This document shows, piece by piece, positions 51,628 through 60,288 of a DNA stretch of 64,000 bases (position 1 is the first letter of the stretch; each line of letters opens with the position of its first letter). This DNA is from an uncultured Alphaproteobacteria bacterium (GTDB lineage: Bacteria > Pseudomonadota > Alphaproteobacteria > RF32 > CAG-239): contig CAJUKS010000001.1 in NCBI GenBank assembly GCA_910587405.1, positions 124,001 through 188,000 of the forward strand. The letters are read 5' to 3'. A program made the position numbers and the translations under genes. A model generated the notes under the pieces. The model was given only the letters and a program-made list of their open reading frames with translations. It ran no database searches and was not told where the DNA came from.

Positions 51628-52521
51628 ATGGAAAACCGGGATATAAGCGTTATTATCGTAACTTATAATCATGAAGCGTTTATTGCTCAGGCGCTGGAGA
51701 GCGTGTTGGCGCAAAATCACAGCCTGGTCAGAGAAATCATTGTCGGAGACGACTGTTCTTCTGACCGTACGACAGAAATCGTCAAAAGCTATCAGGATAA
51801 ATATCCGGATTTAATTCAGTTGGTAGAACATCCTCACAATGTGGGTGTTAACGAAAATTATGCCGATTTGTTCAGTCGTTGCAACGGCGCGTATACGGCA
51901 ATTTTGGAGGGTGATGACTATTGGCTGCCGGGCAAACTGGAAATTATGTATCAGGAAATGCAGAAGGACAACGATGCCGCAATGTGGTTTCATCGGTTTC
52001 AGGTTTTGCAGGACGGCAAGCTGAAAGAACGTGACTACTTGTATCATAAGGACTGCCGGATCGGTATTGAAGATTTTGTAAACGACAATCAAATTCAAAA
52101 CTTATCCTGCTGTCTTTATCGGACCGAGATCCTGAAAAAAGTTAATCCGGTTTTCCGAAAAGGGCCGGGGGTTGATTATCTGTTGCATATTTTGATTTTG
52201 GACGGCAATCAGGCGGGTTTTGTCAATCGGAACCTGTCGGTTTACCGCCATCACGGCAATTCGATTTGGTCGAAACTTTCCGGAGAACATCAACTGGTTC
52301 ATAGTATCCTGAGACGCTATGAGATGAATGAACTTACCGATAAGAGATATGATGAGCTTTTTCAACGCAACATAGATAAGATGCTTAATTATCTTATGCG
52401 TCTGCGCTCGTATCGTACCGAAGCCGGAAAACCGGCAGCAGCGGCTCATGCCAAACAGCACAAATGTTTTAATATACTCGGGATAAAGATTAAAATTAAA
52501 AAGAGGACAAAGAATGCTTAA
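51628..52521 (+). CDS. Family 2 glycosyltransferase D of the polysaccharide operon
   Basis: 297-aa GT-A transferase: ISVIIVTYNHEAFIAQALES, VGDDCSSDRTTEIV and LEGDDYWLPGKLEIM carry the nucleotide and DxD sites. The C-terminus ends HKCFNILGIKIKIKKR, the same short hydrophobic-basic motif found near the N-termini of the two GT4-like proteins. Its stop overlaps the following fusion gene by eight bases. Confidence 0.84.
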   Translation: MENRDISVIIVTYNHEAFIAQALESVLAQNHSLVREIIVGDDCSSDRTTEIVKSYQDKYPDLIQLVEHPHNVGVNENYADLFSRCNGAYTAILEGDDYWLPGKLEIMYQEMQKDNDAAMWFHRFQVLQDGKLKERDYLYHKDCRIGIEDFVNDNQIQNLSCCLYRTEILKKVNPVFRKGPGVDYLLHILILDGNQAGFVNRNLSVYRHHGNSIWSKLSGEHQLVHSILRRYEMNELTDKRYDELFQRNIDKMLNYLMRLRSYRTEAGKPAAAAHAKQHKCFNILGIKIKIKKRTKNA

Positions 52522-54901
52522 AATCGAACAGATAGAATGTACCGGCTGCGGCGCGTGCTTTAATGTATGTCCACATCATGCCATTTCGATGCAAGCCGGC
52601 TGCGAGGGCTTTTTGTATCCGGCCGTAGATGCCGATGCCTGTGTCGGCTGTGGTTTATGCGAAAAGACCTGCCCGGTAATCAATCCGCGATATGATCATG
52701 CCGTTAAGCCGGAGTGTTATGCGGCGATGGCTGATGACGATGTCCGAAGCAAAAGTTCTTCCGGCGGCGTGTTTACCTTGCTGGCGCAAAATGTGTTAAA
52801 GCAGGGCGGTGTGGTGTGCGGGGCCGCTTATGATGAGCACATGGCGGTTGAGCATATCCTGGTCGAAAATGAAGAGGGCTTGGAGAGGTTACGTCGATCA
52901 AAATATGCGCAAAGCACTACCGGAGATTGTTTTTCCCGGATCAAAAAGCTTCTGATTGCCGGACGCCCGGTATTGTTCAGCGGTACCCCTTGCCAGGTTG
53001 CCGGTTTGAAAGGTTATCTGAAAAAAGATTATGAAAATTTGTTGTGTGTGGATATTATTTGCCACGGTGTTCCTTCGCCGAAAGTTTTTCAAAAATATTT
53101 GAGTGAACTGGGCCTGGACGGGCAGGTGAAGGATGTTAATTTTCGTGATAAAGCGAAAGGTTGGTCAACCGCAGCTCATCTTAAAATCAGTACCGACAAA
53201 GACAGTTATAGCATAGAGTCTGCCAAAGATACTTATATGCAACTGTTTCTGAATGATATTTCGGTTCGAAAAAGTTGCAGCGTATGTCCTTTTAACCGCC
53301 TGCCGCGTCAGGGTGATTTAACAATCGGCGATTTTTGGCGGATTGATGCCTTTCACAAAGCTTATAATGATAAGAAAGGTACCAGTGTCATTTTGGAGAA
53401 TAATGCTAAAGGGGGAGTTGCTTTAGGAAAAATAAAAAAGTATTTTAAACTTTTAAAGGCGGTTAATCTTAAATATGCATTAGCCGGGAATCCGGTTTTA
53501 ACCGAACCGTTTAAAAAGCACCATAACCGAAAGAACTTTTTTGACAATCTTGATCAAATGACGCTGGAAGATAATCTCAAAAGCTGCCAGGAAGAGCATT
53601 TCGACGTTGCGGTCTTGAATTATTGGTGGTCCTTGAACTACGGGGCGGTCTTAACTGCTTATGCCCTGCAGCAGAGTTTGCAAGAGTGGGGGTACAGCAA
53701 CCGTTTGGTGACTTATATCCATGACTGGTGTCGTCCGAACTATCACGGCAGTTATACGCAAATATTTGCCGACCGTTATCTGGATATTACGCAAATGTAT
53801 AAGACGCCGGGAGAATTGGAAAAGCTCAACAAAGCTGCCGATACCTTTATCGTCGGGTCGGATCAGGTCTTCCGCCCCAAATACAGCCGGGACAGCAATT
53901 TCTATTTTTATCTGCCGTTTGTTGATCCGGAGAAAAAGAAAATTGCCTGCAGCGCCAGTTTTGGTTTGGATAAGTTGGACGCTGCAAGCCGCGATAAGCC
54001 GTTGCTGAGGTATTATCTGTCGTGTTTTGACGCGGTGTCGGTTCGGGAAAAATCGGGGATAGACGTTTGCCGCGAAGAGTTGGGTTATGATAAGGCCGAA
54101 CAAATTTTGGATCCGGTGTTTTGGTTTGACGCCGGACGTTGGGACGAACTGATCAAAAACTCTCTCAAACGCGGCGAGGGTTTCGGTCTCTCGTATGTAT
54201 TGGATCGTCATCCCGAAACCGTTGAAATTGTTAAGGCGGTGGAACAAAAGTTCGGCGCTTCCGAGATTATTGATATGGGAAATGCGCAAAAAGACGACAA
54301 TGTAACCATGTCTCCCGAAGACTGGCTGTATAATATTAAAAACTGCCGTTATTTGGTGACCGATTCTTTCCATGGGGTTTGCTTTGCAATTATTTTCAAC
54401 AAACCTTTTGTCTGTATTGTCAATCCGGAACGGGGTGCCAGCCGGTTTGAAAGCCTGTTGGGGACGCTGGGGTTGGAGAATCGGTTGCTCGGTCGCGGCG
54501 AAGACGTCAATCAACGGCCCGAGTTGTTTGAAGCGGTCGATTATGCAACCGTCAATCAAAAGCTGCGCGCCGAGGCCGAACGCTCAAAGGTATGGATGCA
54601 GAACGCACTCAAGCAGCCGAAAAACGATGCCGGCAACGGCGAAAACGCGATTATTGCGATGTTGATTCGCCAGATGAATGCGCAAAAAGCCGAACAATGG
54701 CGGCTGGAAGAACGTTTGAACGAAACCGGAAGACTGCTGGTCAAGAGCGGTATCCTCGGTTCGCTGAAAAGACGCTGCCTGCGTTATAAGCTTTTGTCGG
54801 CGCTCACTTTGGGCAAAACCCGTAAAAAATATAAAGAAAAACGCAAGCAGTGCAAACAAAAGATACGCGGTTTAAAAAGCATGCTTCTCGGTGAACGGTA
54901 G
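52514..54901 (+). CDS. Ferredoxin / FrhB-like / polysaccharide pyruvyl transferase fusion protein
   Basis: 795-aa three-part protein. Residues 1-56 hold two 4Fe-4S motifs (Cys9, 12, 15, 19 and Cys43, 46, 49, 53). About 75-350 is a coenzyme F420 hydrogenase/dehydrogenase beta-subunit-like domain with SSSGGVFTLLAQNVLKQGG, VLFSGTPCQVAGLKGYL, VDIICHGVPSPKVF and CPFNRLPRQGDLTIGDFW. About 370-700 is a polysaccharide pyruvyl transferase domain with NYGAVLTAYALQQSL, FIVGSDQVFRP and TDSFHGVCFAIIFNKPFVCI. The tail is coiled-coil and very basic. Last gene of the operon. F420 use is unlikely in this class, so the redox domain probably uses flavin; its role is unknown. Confidence 0.85.
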   Translation: MLKIEQIECTGCGACFNVCPHHAISMQAGCEGFLYPAVDADACVGCGLCEKTCPVINPRYDHAVKPECYAAMADDDVRSKSSSGGVFTLLAQNVLKQGGVVCGAAYDEHMAVEHILVENEEGLERLRRSKYAQSTTGDCFSRIKKLLIAGRPVLFSGTPCQVAGLKGYLKKDYENLLCVDIICHGVPSPKVFQKYLSELGLDGQVKDVNFRDKAKGWSTAAHLKISTDKDSYSIESAKDTYMQLFLNDISVRKSCSVCPFNRLPRQGDLTIGDFWRIDAFHKAYNDKKGTSVILENNAKGGVALGKIKKYFKLLKAVNLKYALAGNPVLTEPFKKHHNRKNFFDNLDQMTLEDNLKSCQEEHFDVAVLNYWWSLNYGAVLTAYALQQSLQEWGYSNRLVTYIHDWCRPNYHGSYTQIFADRYLDITQMYKTPGELEKLNKAADTFIVGSDQVFRPKYSRDSNFYFYLPFVDPEKKKIACSASFGLDKLDAASRDKPLLRYYLSCFDAVSVREKSGIDVCREELGYDKAEQILDPVFWFDAGRWDELIKNSLKRGEGFGLSYVLDRHPETVEIVKAVEQKFGASEIIDMGNAQKDDNVTMSPEDWLYNIKNCRYLVTDSFHGVCFAIIFNKPFVCIVNPERGASRFESLLGTLGLENRLLGRGEDVNQRPELFEAVDYATVNQKLRAEAERSKVWMQNALKQPKNDAGNGENAIIAMLIRQMNAQKAEQWRLEERLNETGRLLVKSGILGSLKRRCLRYKLLSALTLGKTRKKYKEKRKQCKQKIRGLKSMLLGER

Positions 54902-54929
54902 TTTTCCGGCAGTGTCTCCGTCAGCAAAA

Positions 54930-54961
54930 ACAAAACCCGGATATTGATATCCGGGTTTTGT
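54930..54961. terminator. Bidirectional terminator of the polysaccharide operon
   Basis: ACAAAACCCGGATAT and ATATCCGGGTTTTGT form a 15-bp stem. It separates the fusion gene (stop 54901) and the convergent cytidylyltransferase gene (stop 54976). Confidence 0.88.
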
Positions 54962-54975
54962 CATAAAAAAGATTT

Positions 54976-55437
54976 TTAATTTTCCTGTTGGGACGATTCG
55001 GAATTGACCGCTTTTTCCCAATTGTTCAAAATCCAGGAAGACGAGTTGGCTTTGTTTTCGCCGCCGATGCCGAATTCGAGCGCGACGTTATACAGACGAC
55101 AGGTTTCGGTCTCGGGAATGTTGTCGTGAGTGCGGTCGCCGCCGTTGGCAAAGACCAGTTCGGCGTCGGGAAATTGTTCCCGCACCAAACGGATACCGTC
55201 ACTGGCAGAGTTGTCGTCATCATTAAAGGGAAGGACTTTAATGATGTTTTTCAAATTTTCGCAAATGGTTTTACGGGTGTGAAAGCTCATAAAATTTTTG
55301 CCTTTTTTGCGGCAGAGCCATTGATCGGAATTGAGCAGCAATATAACGCCGTCGCTGCGGCGGGCCGCTTCGTTAATCATGGCGATGTGACCCTCGTGGA
55401 TCGGATCAAAACCGCCGCTGACAATATAATATTTCAT
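54976..55437 (-). CDS. Cytidylyltransferase-like nucleotidyltransferase
   Basis: 153-aa protein of the nucleotidyltransferase superfamily. It opens with IVSGGFDPIHEGHIAMINEA, which has the HxGH motif, and LLNSDQWLCRKKGKNFMSF. The pattern fits the family of HldE/RfaE adenylyl-, TagD glycerol-3-phosphate and similar cytidylyltransferases that activate alcohol phosphates for envelope polymers. The ISSTTE-type motif near the end is missing. Substrate unknown. It is divergent to the operon terminator and next to a CNNM gene. Confidence 0.8.
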   Translation of the reverse strand: MKYYIVSGGFDPIHEGHIAMINEAARRSDGVILLLNSDQWLCRKKGKNFMSFHTRKTICENLKNIIKVLPFNDDDNSASDGIRLVREQFPDAELVFANGGDRTHDNIPETETCRLYNVALEFGIGGENKANSSSWILNNWEKAVNSESSQQEN

Positions 55438-55508
55438 AATATCCTCATAAACTAAAATTAAGTAATGAGGACATCATATAAGATAAAACAGGGTAGTCAA
55501 CCGCTTTC

Positions 55509-56552
55509 TTAGACGGGTTCGTTTTTTGCCGAAGCGGTTTTGTTTTGGCGTTTGCGTTTCCATTTTAATTTGGCATACATTCTCATGTCCGCCACCATGT
55601 CTGTTTCGTCGACAATTTCTTTGCCGAGAATGCTTTCAATGATGTCTTCCATCGTAATAATGCCGATCCAGTTTCCGTAGGCGTCGACCACCATCGCAAT
55701 ATGATTGCGGTCTTTGATCATGGAGGACAAAACGTCTTCGAGACGGGCTTCGGGGCCGAAGCTGCGCATCGGCCGGGCAAACTGGTCGACCGTCTGTTCG
55801 TCGGTTGCCTTAAAAGTGCTCGATTTGTGAATATAACCGAGATAGATCTGTTTTTCTTCATCGATGATCGGAAAACGCGAAAAAGGCGTGGAAGTCAGAA
55901 AAACGTCGAATTCCCGGATTGTCATACCGGGTTTGATTTTATGCACGACCGTCCGCGGCGTCATCACGTCTTCGACCCGGACGGTTGACAGCATGATGGT
56001 GTTGCGGATCAGACGGTATTGAGTTTCGGTGATGACTTTTTCTTCTTCGGCCATTTTGCCGAGGGCGCGTATTTCTTCTTTAAGAGTGGAATTGTCGGTT
56101 TCGGCGGAGAACATTCCCGTAATAAAGTCCGAAATATACAACAGCGGTTTGAGAACGATGATCATAACGCGAACGGTGGCTGCCATAAAAGCCGCAAGCT
56201 GTCTCCAATATTTGGCGCCGATGCTCTTAGGCAGAATTTCCGACAAAATCAAAATCGCCAGCGTCATCACGCCCGAGGCCAGACCGAGGTAGGCCTGTCC
56301 GTAAATTGCCGCCACTTGGGCACCGACGCCGGCCGCGCCGACGGTGTGGGCAATCGTATTTAAGGTCAGGATGGCGGCCAAGGGAGAGTCCATGTTGGTT
56401 TTCAATTCCGAAAGACGCGCATACAGGCGCGGTTTGCTTTCGCGAAGTTGGGCGATAAAACTTGGGGTAATCGACAGCAAGACGGCTTCGAGGACCGAAC
56501 ATAAAAAAGAAATACAAATTGCCGAAGCGGCAAAAACGATCAGTAAAAACAT
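55509..56552 (-). CDS. CNNM/CorC-type DUF21 and CBS-domain membrane protein
   Basis: 347-aa inner-membrane protein. Four helices of a DUF21 domain occupy about 1-150 (LLSITPSFIAQLRES, LNTIAHTVGAAGVGAQ, LILSEILPKSIGAKYW). A CBS pair follows (about 195-325, RVEDVMTPRTVVHKIKPGMT, MVVDAYGNWIGIITMEDIIE). The usual C-terminal transporter-associated domain is missing. The family includes magnesium or divalent-cation efflux proteins and the hemolysin-C group; transport has not been shown for this one. It has its own transcription unit divergent from the HAD gene. Confidence 0.87.
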   Translation of the reverse strand: MFLLIVFAASAICISFLCSVLEAVLLSITPSFIAQLRESKPRLYARLSELKTNMDSPLAAILTLNTIAHTVGAAGVGAQVAAIYGQAYLGLASGVMTLAILILSEILPKSIGAKYWRQLAAFMAATVRVMIIVLKPLLYISDFITGMFSAETDNSTLKEEIRALGKMAEEEKVITETQYRLIRNTIMLSTVRVEDVMTPRTVVHKIKPGMTIREFDVFLTSTPFSRFPIIDEEKQIYLGYIHKSSTFKATDEQTVDQFARPMRSFGPEARLEDVLSSMIKDRNHIAMVVDAYGNWIGIITMEDIIESILGKEIVDETDMVADMRMYAKLKWKRKRQNKTASAKNEPV

Positions 56553-56642
56553 TTTCTCAAATCTTGGGGCTTAAAAATTCATCATTTGGTAAAATATATA
56601 GGATATGCTGCAAAAGTAAAGCATTTTTGAAATGAGGCGGTA

Positions 56643-57347
56643 ATGGCGGTACAACACAGGACAGCGTTGGTTTCGGATTTTGACGGAACCGTCAGTGATG
56701 ATGACTTCTTTTATTATATCAGCCGACAGTATCTGAGCGAAAAGTCGTTGGAACCCTGGCGGGCTTATATGGAGGGCAAAAAAACGCACTTTGAGGCATT
56801 GCGAGAAATTTTTGCCTCTCTCAGAGTGAAAAAAGCCGATTTGGATGATTTTATCCGCAAAATCCGGATCGACCGCGATTTTTTGAAAACCGCCGCGTGG
56901 TGTCAAGAACAACAAATACCGGTGTATGTTTGTTCGGCGGGTTGTGATTATTATATCAATCTGCTGATCGGGCCGGAAATAGCCGAATACGGAATTCGGC
57001 TGGTGGCCAACCACGGAACATACAGCAGCCGTCACGGGCTTGAAATGACGCCGCCCCCGGCAGACAGCCGTTTTTACGATCCCGGTACCGGTGTAAACAA
57101 AGCGGCCGTCGTTGCTTATCTGCACGAGTTGGGATACCGCGTCGTCTATTGCGGTGACGGCATGCCCGATCTGGCGGCGGCGCGAATTGCGGATTGGGTG
57201 TTTGCGCGAAAAATGCTGTTGCGGCAATGTGTCAATTTGGGGATCCCCGCGGTTAAGCTGATTGATTTTGAACAGGTTTACCGTTTTTTGGAAGGAAAAA
57301 ATAATGAAAAAACATCCGCCTTACCTAACCGCCAACCGTCAGATTAA
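56643..57347 (+). CDS. HAD phosphatase (MtnX-like)
   Basis: 234-aa HAD-IB-type hydrolase. Motif I is SDFDGTVSDDD (Asp12 and Asp14), motif II Ser98 in CSAGCDYYIN, motif III Lys153, and motif IV GDGMPDLA (Asp172, Asp176). The overall pattern resembles MtnX-type phosphatases, but no methionine-salvage genes are nearby. Its end overlaps the glycerol-1-phosphate dehydrogenase-like gene by 44 bases, so it may dephosphorylate a related sugar or polyol phosphate. GAGGCGG precedes the ATG. Confidence 0.85.
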   Translation: MAVQHRTALVSDFDGTVSDDDFFYYISRQYLSEKSLEPWRAYMEGKKTHFEALREIFASLRVKKADLDDFIRKIRIDRDFLKTAAWCQEQQIPVYVCSAGCDYYINLLIGPEIAEYGIRLVANHGTYSSRHGLEMTPPPADSRFYDPGTGVNKAAVVAYLHELGYRVVYCGDGMPDLAAARIADWVFARKMLLRQCVNLGIPAVKLIDFEQVYRFLEGKNNEKTSALPNRQPSD

Positions 57348-58386
57348 TATTCCTTATCTGTTAAAAATCGGTTCTCACAAAATTGCCAAAATCGGAAAAT
57401 ATCTGTTTGACAAGGATATGACCGGCATTGCCCTGTTTTGGGGCGAAGGAATGGACGAAATGCTCGGAGATAAGCTTAAAGGCGGATTGAAAGAGCACCG
57501 GGTCGAAATTTTGTCGGAAGATATTGTGAGCACGATTGCCATAGAAGACATTACCGCAACCGCGTTCTCGCTGCCGGCGCAAACCAAAGCAATTGTCGGG
57601 GTCGGCGGCGGCAAGGTACTGGATTTTGCCAAATATGTTTCCAACCTGTTGCGACTGCCTTACATCAGCGTGCCGACTTCAATGTCCAACGACGGCTTTT
57701 GTTCTCCGACGTCGTCTCTGACGGTGAACGGCGCGCGAAAAACGGTGAAATCGGCCATTCCGTACGGCGTTGTGATCGATCTGGACGTCATTGCCGATTG
57801 TCCGAAAGCGTTTTTGTATTCCGGGGTCGGAGACATGATTGCAAAAGTGAGCGCCCTTTGGGATTGGAAGACCGCCTTTACGCTCGGGCTGGAAAGATAC
57901 AACGATTTTGCGTCAATGATGGCTTATAATTCGCTGGATCTGTTATTTTTGCGTCACAGCAGCGATATCGAATCATCCCGTTTCCAACGCAGTCTGGCCA
58001 CGTCATTGCTTTACAGCGGCATTTCGATGGAAATTGCCGGGACTTCGCGTCCGGCAAGCGGGTCGGAGCATCTGATTTCTCATGCGTTGGACGAACTGGC
58101 TGCCAAACCGAAAATGCACGGATTGCAGGTCGGAACCGCGGCTTATCTTTGCACGATGCTGCAAAACAATCCCGAAACCGAAGGCGTGCGCGATATTTTG
58201 TCGGCCACCGGCTTTTTTGACTTTGTGGCGGAAAGTCCGTTTGACAAGACCGAGTTTATTAAAGCGATTGAACTGGCACCGACAATTAAGGAAAATTATT
58301 ATACCGTCCTTTCGGAGCCGCAATCGCTGGGGCGGGCGGTTCGCCTGATTGACGAAGACCCGGTTTTGCAGCGGTTGATCAGATGA
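57304..58386 (+). CDS. sn-Glycerol-1-phosphate dehydrogenase-like enzyme (AraM/EgsA type)
   Basis: 360-aa member of the iron- or zinc-dependent alcohol dehydrogenase family. The NAD(P)-binding GVGGGKVLDFAKYV (98-111) and PTSMSNDGFCSPTSSL (124-139) are close to glycerol-1-phosphate dehydrogenases. Zinc ligands would be Asp177 (SGVGDMIA), His256 (ASGSEHLISHAL) and His272. It would reduce dihydroxyacetone phosphate to sn-glycerol 1-phosphate, the enantiomer used in archaeal lipids. In bacteria the purpose is rarely known. The ATG at 57304 follows GGAAGGA. Its end overlaps the convergent transferase by eight bases. Confidence 0.8.
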   Translation: MKKHPPYLTANRQINIPYLLKIGSHKIAKIGKYLFDKDMTGIALFWGEGMDEMLGDKLKGGLKEHRVEILSEDIVSTIAIEDITATAFSLPAQTKAIVGVGGGKVLDFAKYVSNLLRLPYISVPTSMSNDGFCSPTSSLTVNGARKTVKSAIPYGVVIDLDVIADCPKAFLYSGVGDMIAKVSALWDWKTAFTLGLERYNDFASMMAYNSLDLLFLRHSSDIESSRFQRSLATSLLYSGISMEIAGTSRPASGSEHLISHALDELAAKPKMHGLQVGTAAYLCTMLQNNPETEGVRDILSATGFFDFVAESPFDKTEFIKAIELAPTIKENYYTVLSEPQSLGRAVRLIDEDPVLQRLIR

Positions 58387-59428
58387 CAATCTGCCAGGGA
58401 CGTTCCGGTTTGGGGAAGTTGTCAAACAGAAGAGCGGCCATATAAGCGGTGACGGTTTGATTGTTAAACTCTTTGTAATAGGCTTCGTATCCTTCCCGGG
58501 CGGCTTTCATGCGGGCAGCGGGATTTTTGACGTAGTAGGCGAGCTTGTCGTAAAACTCGGTTTCGCTGCCGTAAAAAGCAACGCCGGTTTCGGGGAGAAC
58601 GTCTGCAAAACCGCAGGCACGGTCAATCATTGCCAGCTGTCCGTTGCCGATGATATGAGCCAGACGGTCGGAACTGTAGAGATAAACGTCATTATAGCGG
58701 CTGAGATTAAAGCCGATCCCGGCTTGTTTAAAGGCGTCAAGATAGGCTGCGCCGTGCAGGGCCGGCTGATCTTTCAAACCGCCGAGCAGCCATTTAATAC
58801 CCGGAATCCGTGCGGCAGACTCGTCGATAATTTGCTCAACTTCTTTGTCCTTGCCGCAAAACTGACGGCGTCCGGTGTTGGCGCAAAGCAAAATATCGTA
58901 GGGAAGAGCGGCATCATTAAAAGCGGTTCCGGTTTCGATCGAAGCATCGACCATGTTGGGAAGATAGGCAATCGGTTTGCCTTCCTGTTTGAATTGTTGA
59001 AGCATTTGGCGATCGCCGGTAGAAATCATCGTGGCGTCAACGACTTGCAGCCGCTCGCGGACAGCGCCGAGATTACGTTGGCTCTCAGGCGTGATTGCAT
59101 CGCAGTTCCATTGCATCACCCGGATTCCGGGCAGCATTTTCTTAATCTGCATAATCGTTTCGTTGCCGATGGTGTTGGCATGTCCCAACAGCAGGGCATC
59201 GGGGCGGACGGTGCGACAGAATTCACACAGGTGTTTACCCAACCGATAGCGTCCGAGCGCATTCATATGCCCAAAACCGAACATCCGGCACAAATCGCGG
59301 TCGGAATAATTAATGACTTCGAAGCCGTTTTTGATCAGCCCGTAAGAAATCTTTACCGGAAAACCGCATTGAAAGCAGCCTTTCAGGCGTAGGGAGTTGA
59401 AGTTGGCAATATGAAGAATGCGGGTCAT
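58379..59428 (-). CDS. CgeB-like glycosyltransferase
   Basis: 349-aa GT-B protein. The N-terminal half has ILHIANFNSLRLKGCFQCGF and LLLGHANTIGNETIMQIKKM. The C-terminal half has INLSRYNDVYLYSSDRLAHI-like segments, with GFNLSRYNDVYLYSSDRLAH and GFADVLPETGVAFYGSETEF, typical of CgeB and spore-coat-type glycosyltransferases. The start at 59428 is favoured because it overlaps the stop of the upstream gene as ATGA; a start at 59440 is also possible. Donor unknown; it probably acts on a surface glycan. Confidence 0.8.
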   Translation of the reverse strand: MTRILHIANFNSLRLKGCFQCGFPVKISYGLIKNGFEVINYSDRDLCRMFGFGHMNALGRYRLGKHLCEFCRTVRPDALLLGHANTIGNETIMQIKKMLPGIRVMQWNCDAITPESQRNLGAVRERLQVVDATMISTGDRQMLQQFKQEGKPIAYLPNMVDASIETGTAFNDAALPYDILLCANTGRRQFCGKDKEVEQIIDESAARIPGIKWLLGGLKDQPALHGAAYLDAFKQAGIGFNLSRYNDVYLYSSDRLAHIIGNGQLAMIDRACGFADVLPETGVAFYGSETEFYDKLAYYVKNPAARMKAAREGYEAYYKEFNNQTVTAYMAALLFDNFPKPERPWQIVI

Positions 59429-60111
59429 TTTTTGTTCCATAATTTGAGAGTGATGTTAATATCGGCAATCACTTTTAACAGCGGTTGGAGAATTTTCGGG
59501 GCGCTGCCGGCAGCGCTGAATCGAACCGCAACCTGCGGCAAACGGCATTCAAGGGCAATTCCCATCCGATGGTGTCCCTGATTGACGGTGTCTTTGATGC
59601 CCATCATCCGCAGCAGCATGATATCGATCGGAAAGGCGTCGTTATATCCTTTTTTCATCGACTCGTATAATTCGTTATACTGGCGCGTGCGTTCCTGTTC
59701 GTCATAGTAGAACAACGGATTGCTGAAGACATAAGCGTTTTCGCGGGTACGAATGTTGCGTTCGATTTTCATCCGGCGAATTTCCGCCGGGTCAATGTGG
59801 TAAATGTTGGAAGAGAATATTTTATAGCGGGAACGAAGCGGCTTGACGAAAACGGTGATGAAGTCAAAGCGGCGAATTTTACTGACAAAAGCTATCCGAA
59901 CCGGGACGGAGACGATGCCGTTTTTTAAGGCGGATGCAACTTTTTCGCGTCCGCAAACCAAGGTGTCGATTTGTCCGGCATGACTGTCACCGATCAAAAC
60001 GACGATTTCGTTTTTGAAGCGTCCGCGGTATTCGGCCGGTGCGTCTTCCAAGACGGCAAGGTCGGCAGGGGCAATCGGATATAATTCGGATGACAGACAA
60101 AGTTCGCTCAT
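59425..60111 (-). CDS. Protein of unknown function paired with a glycosyltransferase (228 aa)
   Basis: No family was recognised with confidence. NEIVVLIGDSHAGQIDTLVC looks like a nucleotide- or substrate-binding turn, and FPIDIMLLRMMGIKDTVNQG followed by HHRMGIALE recalls the ParB/sulfiredoxin-like pattern in which HR follows a glycine. That reading is tentative. There is no signal peptide or membrane helix. It is translationally coupled to the CgeB-like transferase (ATGA overlap), so the two probably act on the same glycan. Confidence 0.65.
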   Translation of the reverse strand: MSELCLSSELYPIAPADLAVLEDAPAEYRGRFKNEIVVLIGDSHAGQIDTLVCGREKVASALKNGIVSVPVRIAFVSKIRRFDFITVFVKPLRSRYKIFSSNIYHIDPAEIRRMKIERNIRTRENAYVFSNPLFYYDEQERTRQYNELYESMKKGYNDAFPIDIMLLRMMGIKDTVNQGHHRMGIALECRLPQVAVRFSAAGSAPKILQPLLKVIADINITLKLWNKK

Positions 60112-60214
60112 ATTTTTCTCCTCAAAGCCACAATTATAAAATGACAGTTGAAAATAATCAAATCAATAATTAAGTTTATAAGATTATTTTATTGTTCCGG
60201 ATCCGAGTTTTTTA

Positions 60215-60243
60215 TTGTGAATACAGTGATTTTATGCTAAACT
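60215..60243 (+). promoter_or_regulatory. Candidate promoter of the 167-aa protein gene
   Basis: TTGTGA at 60215-60220 and TAAACT at 60238-60243 are 17 bp apart, and TGC precedes the -10 as an extended element. The leader to the ATG at 60289 is about 40 nt. Confidence 0.45.
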
Positions 60244-60288
60244 TTATTCTATAGACCGAAATATAATTATGAAGCGAGGAGAAGGGCC

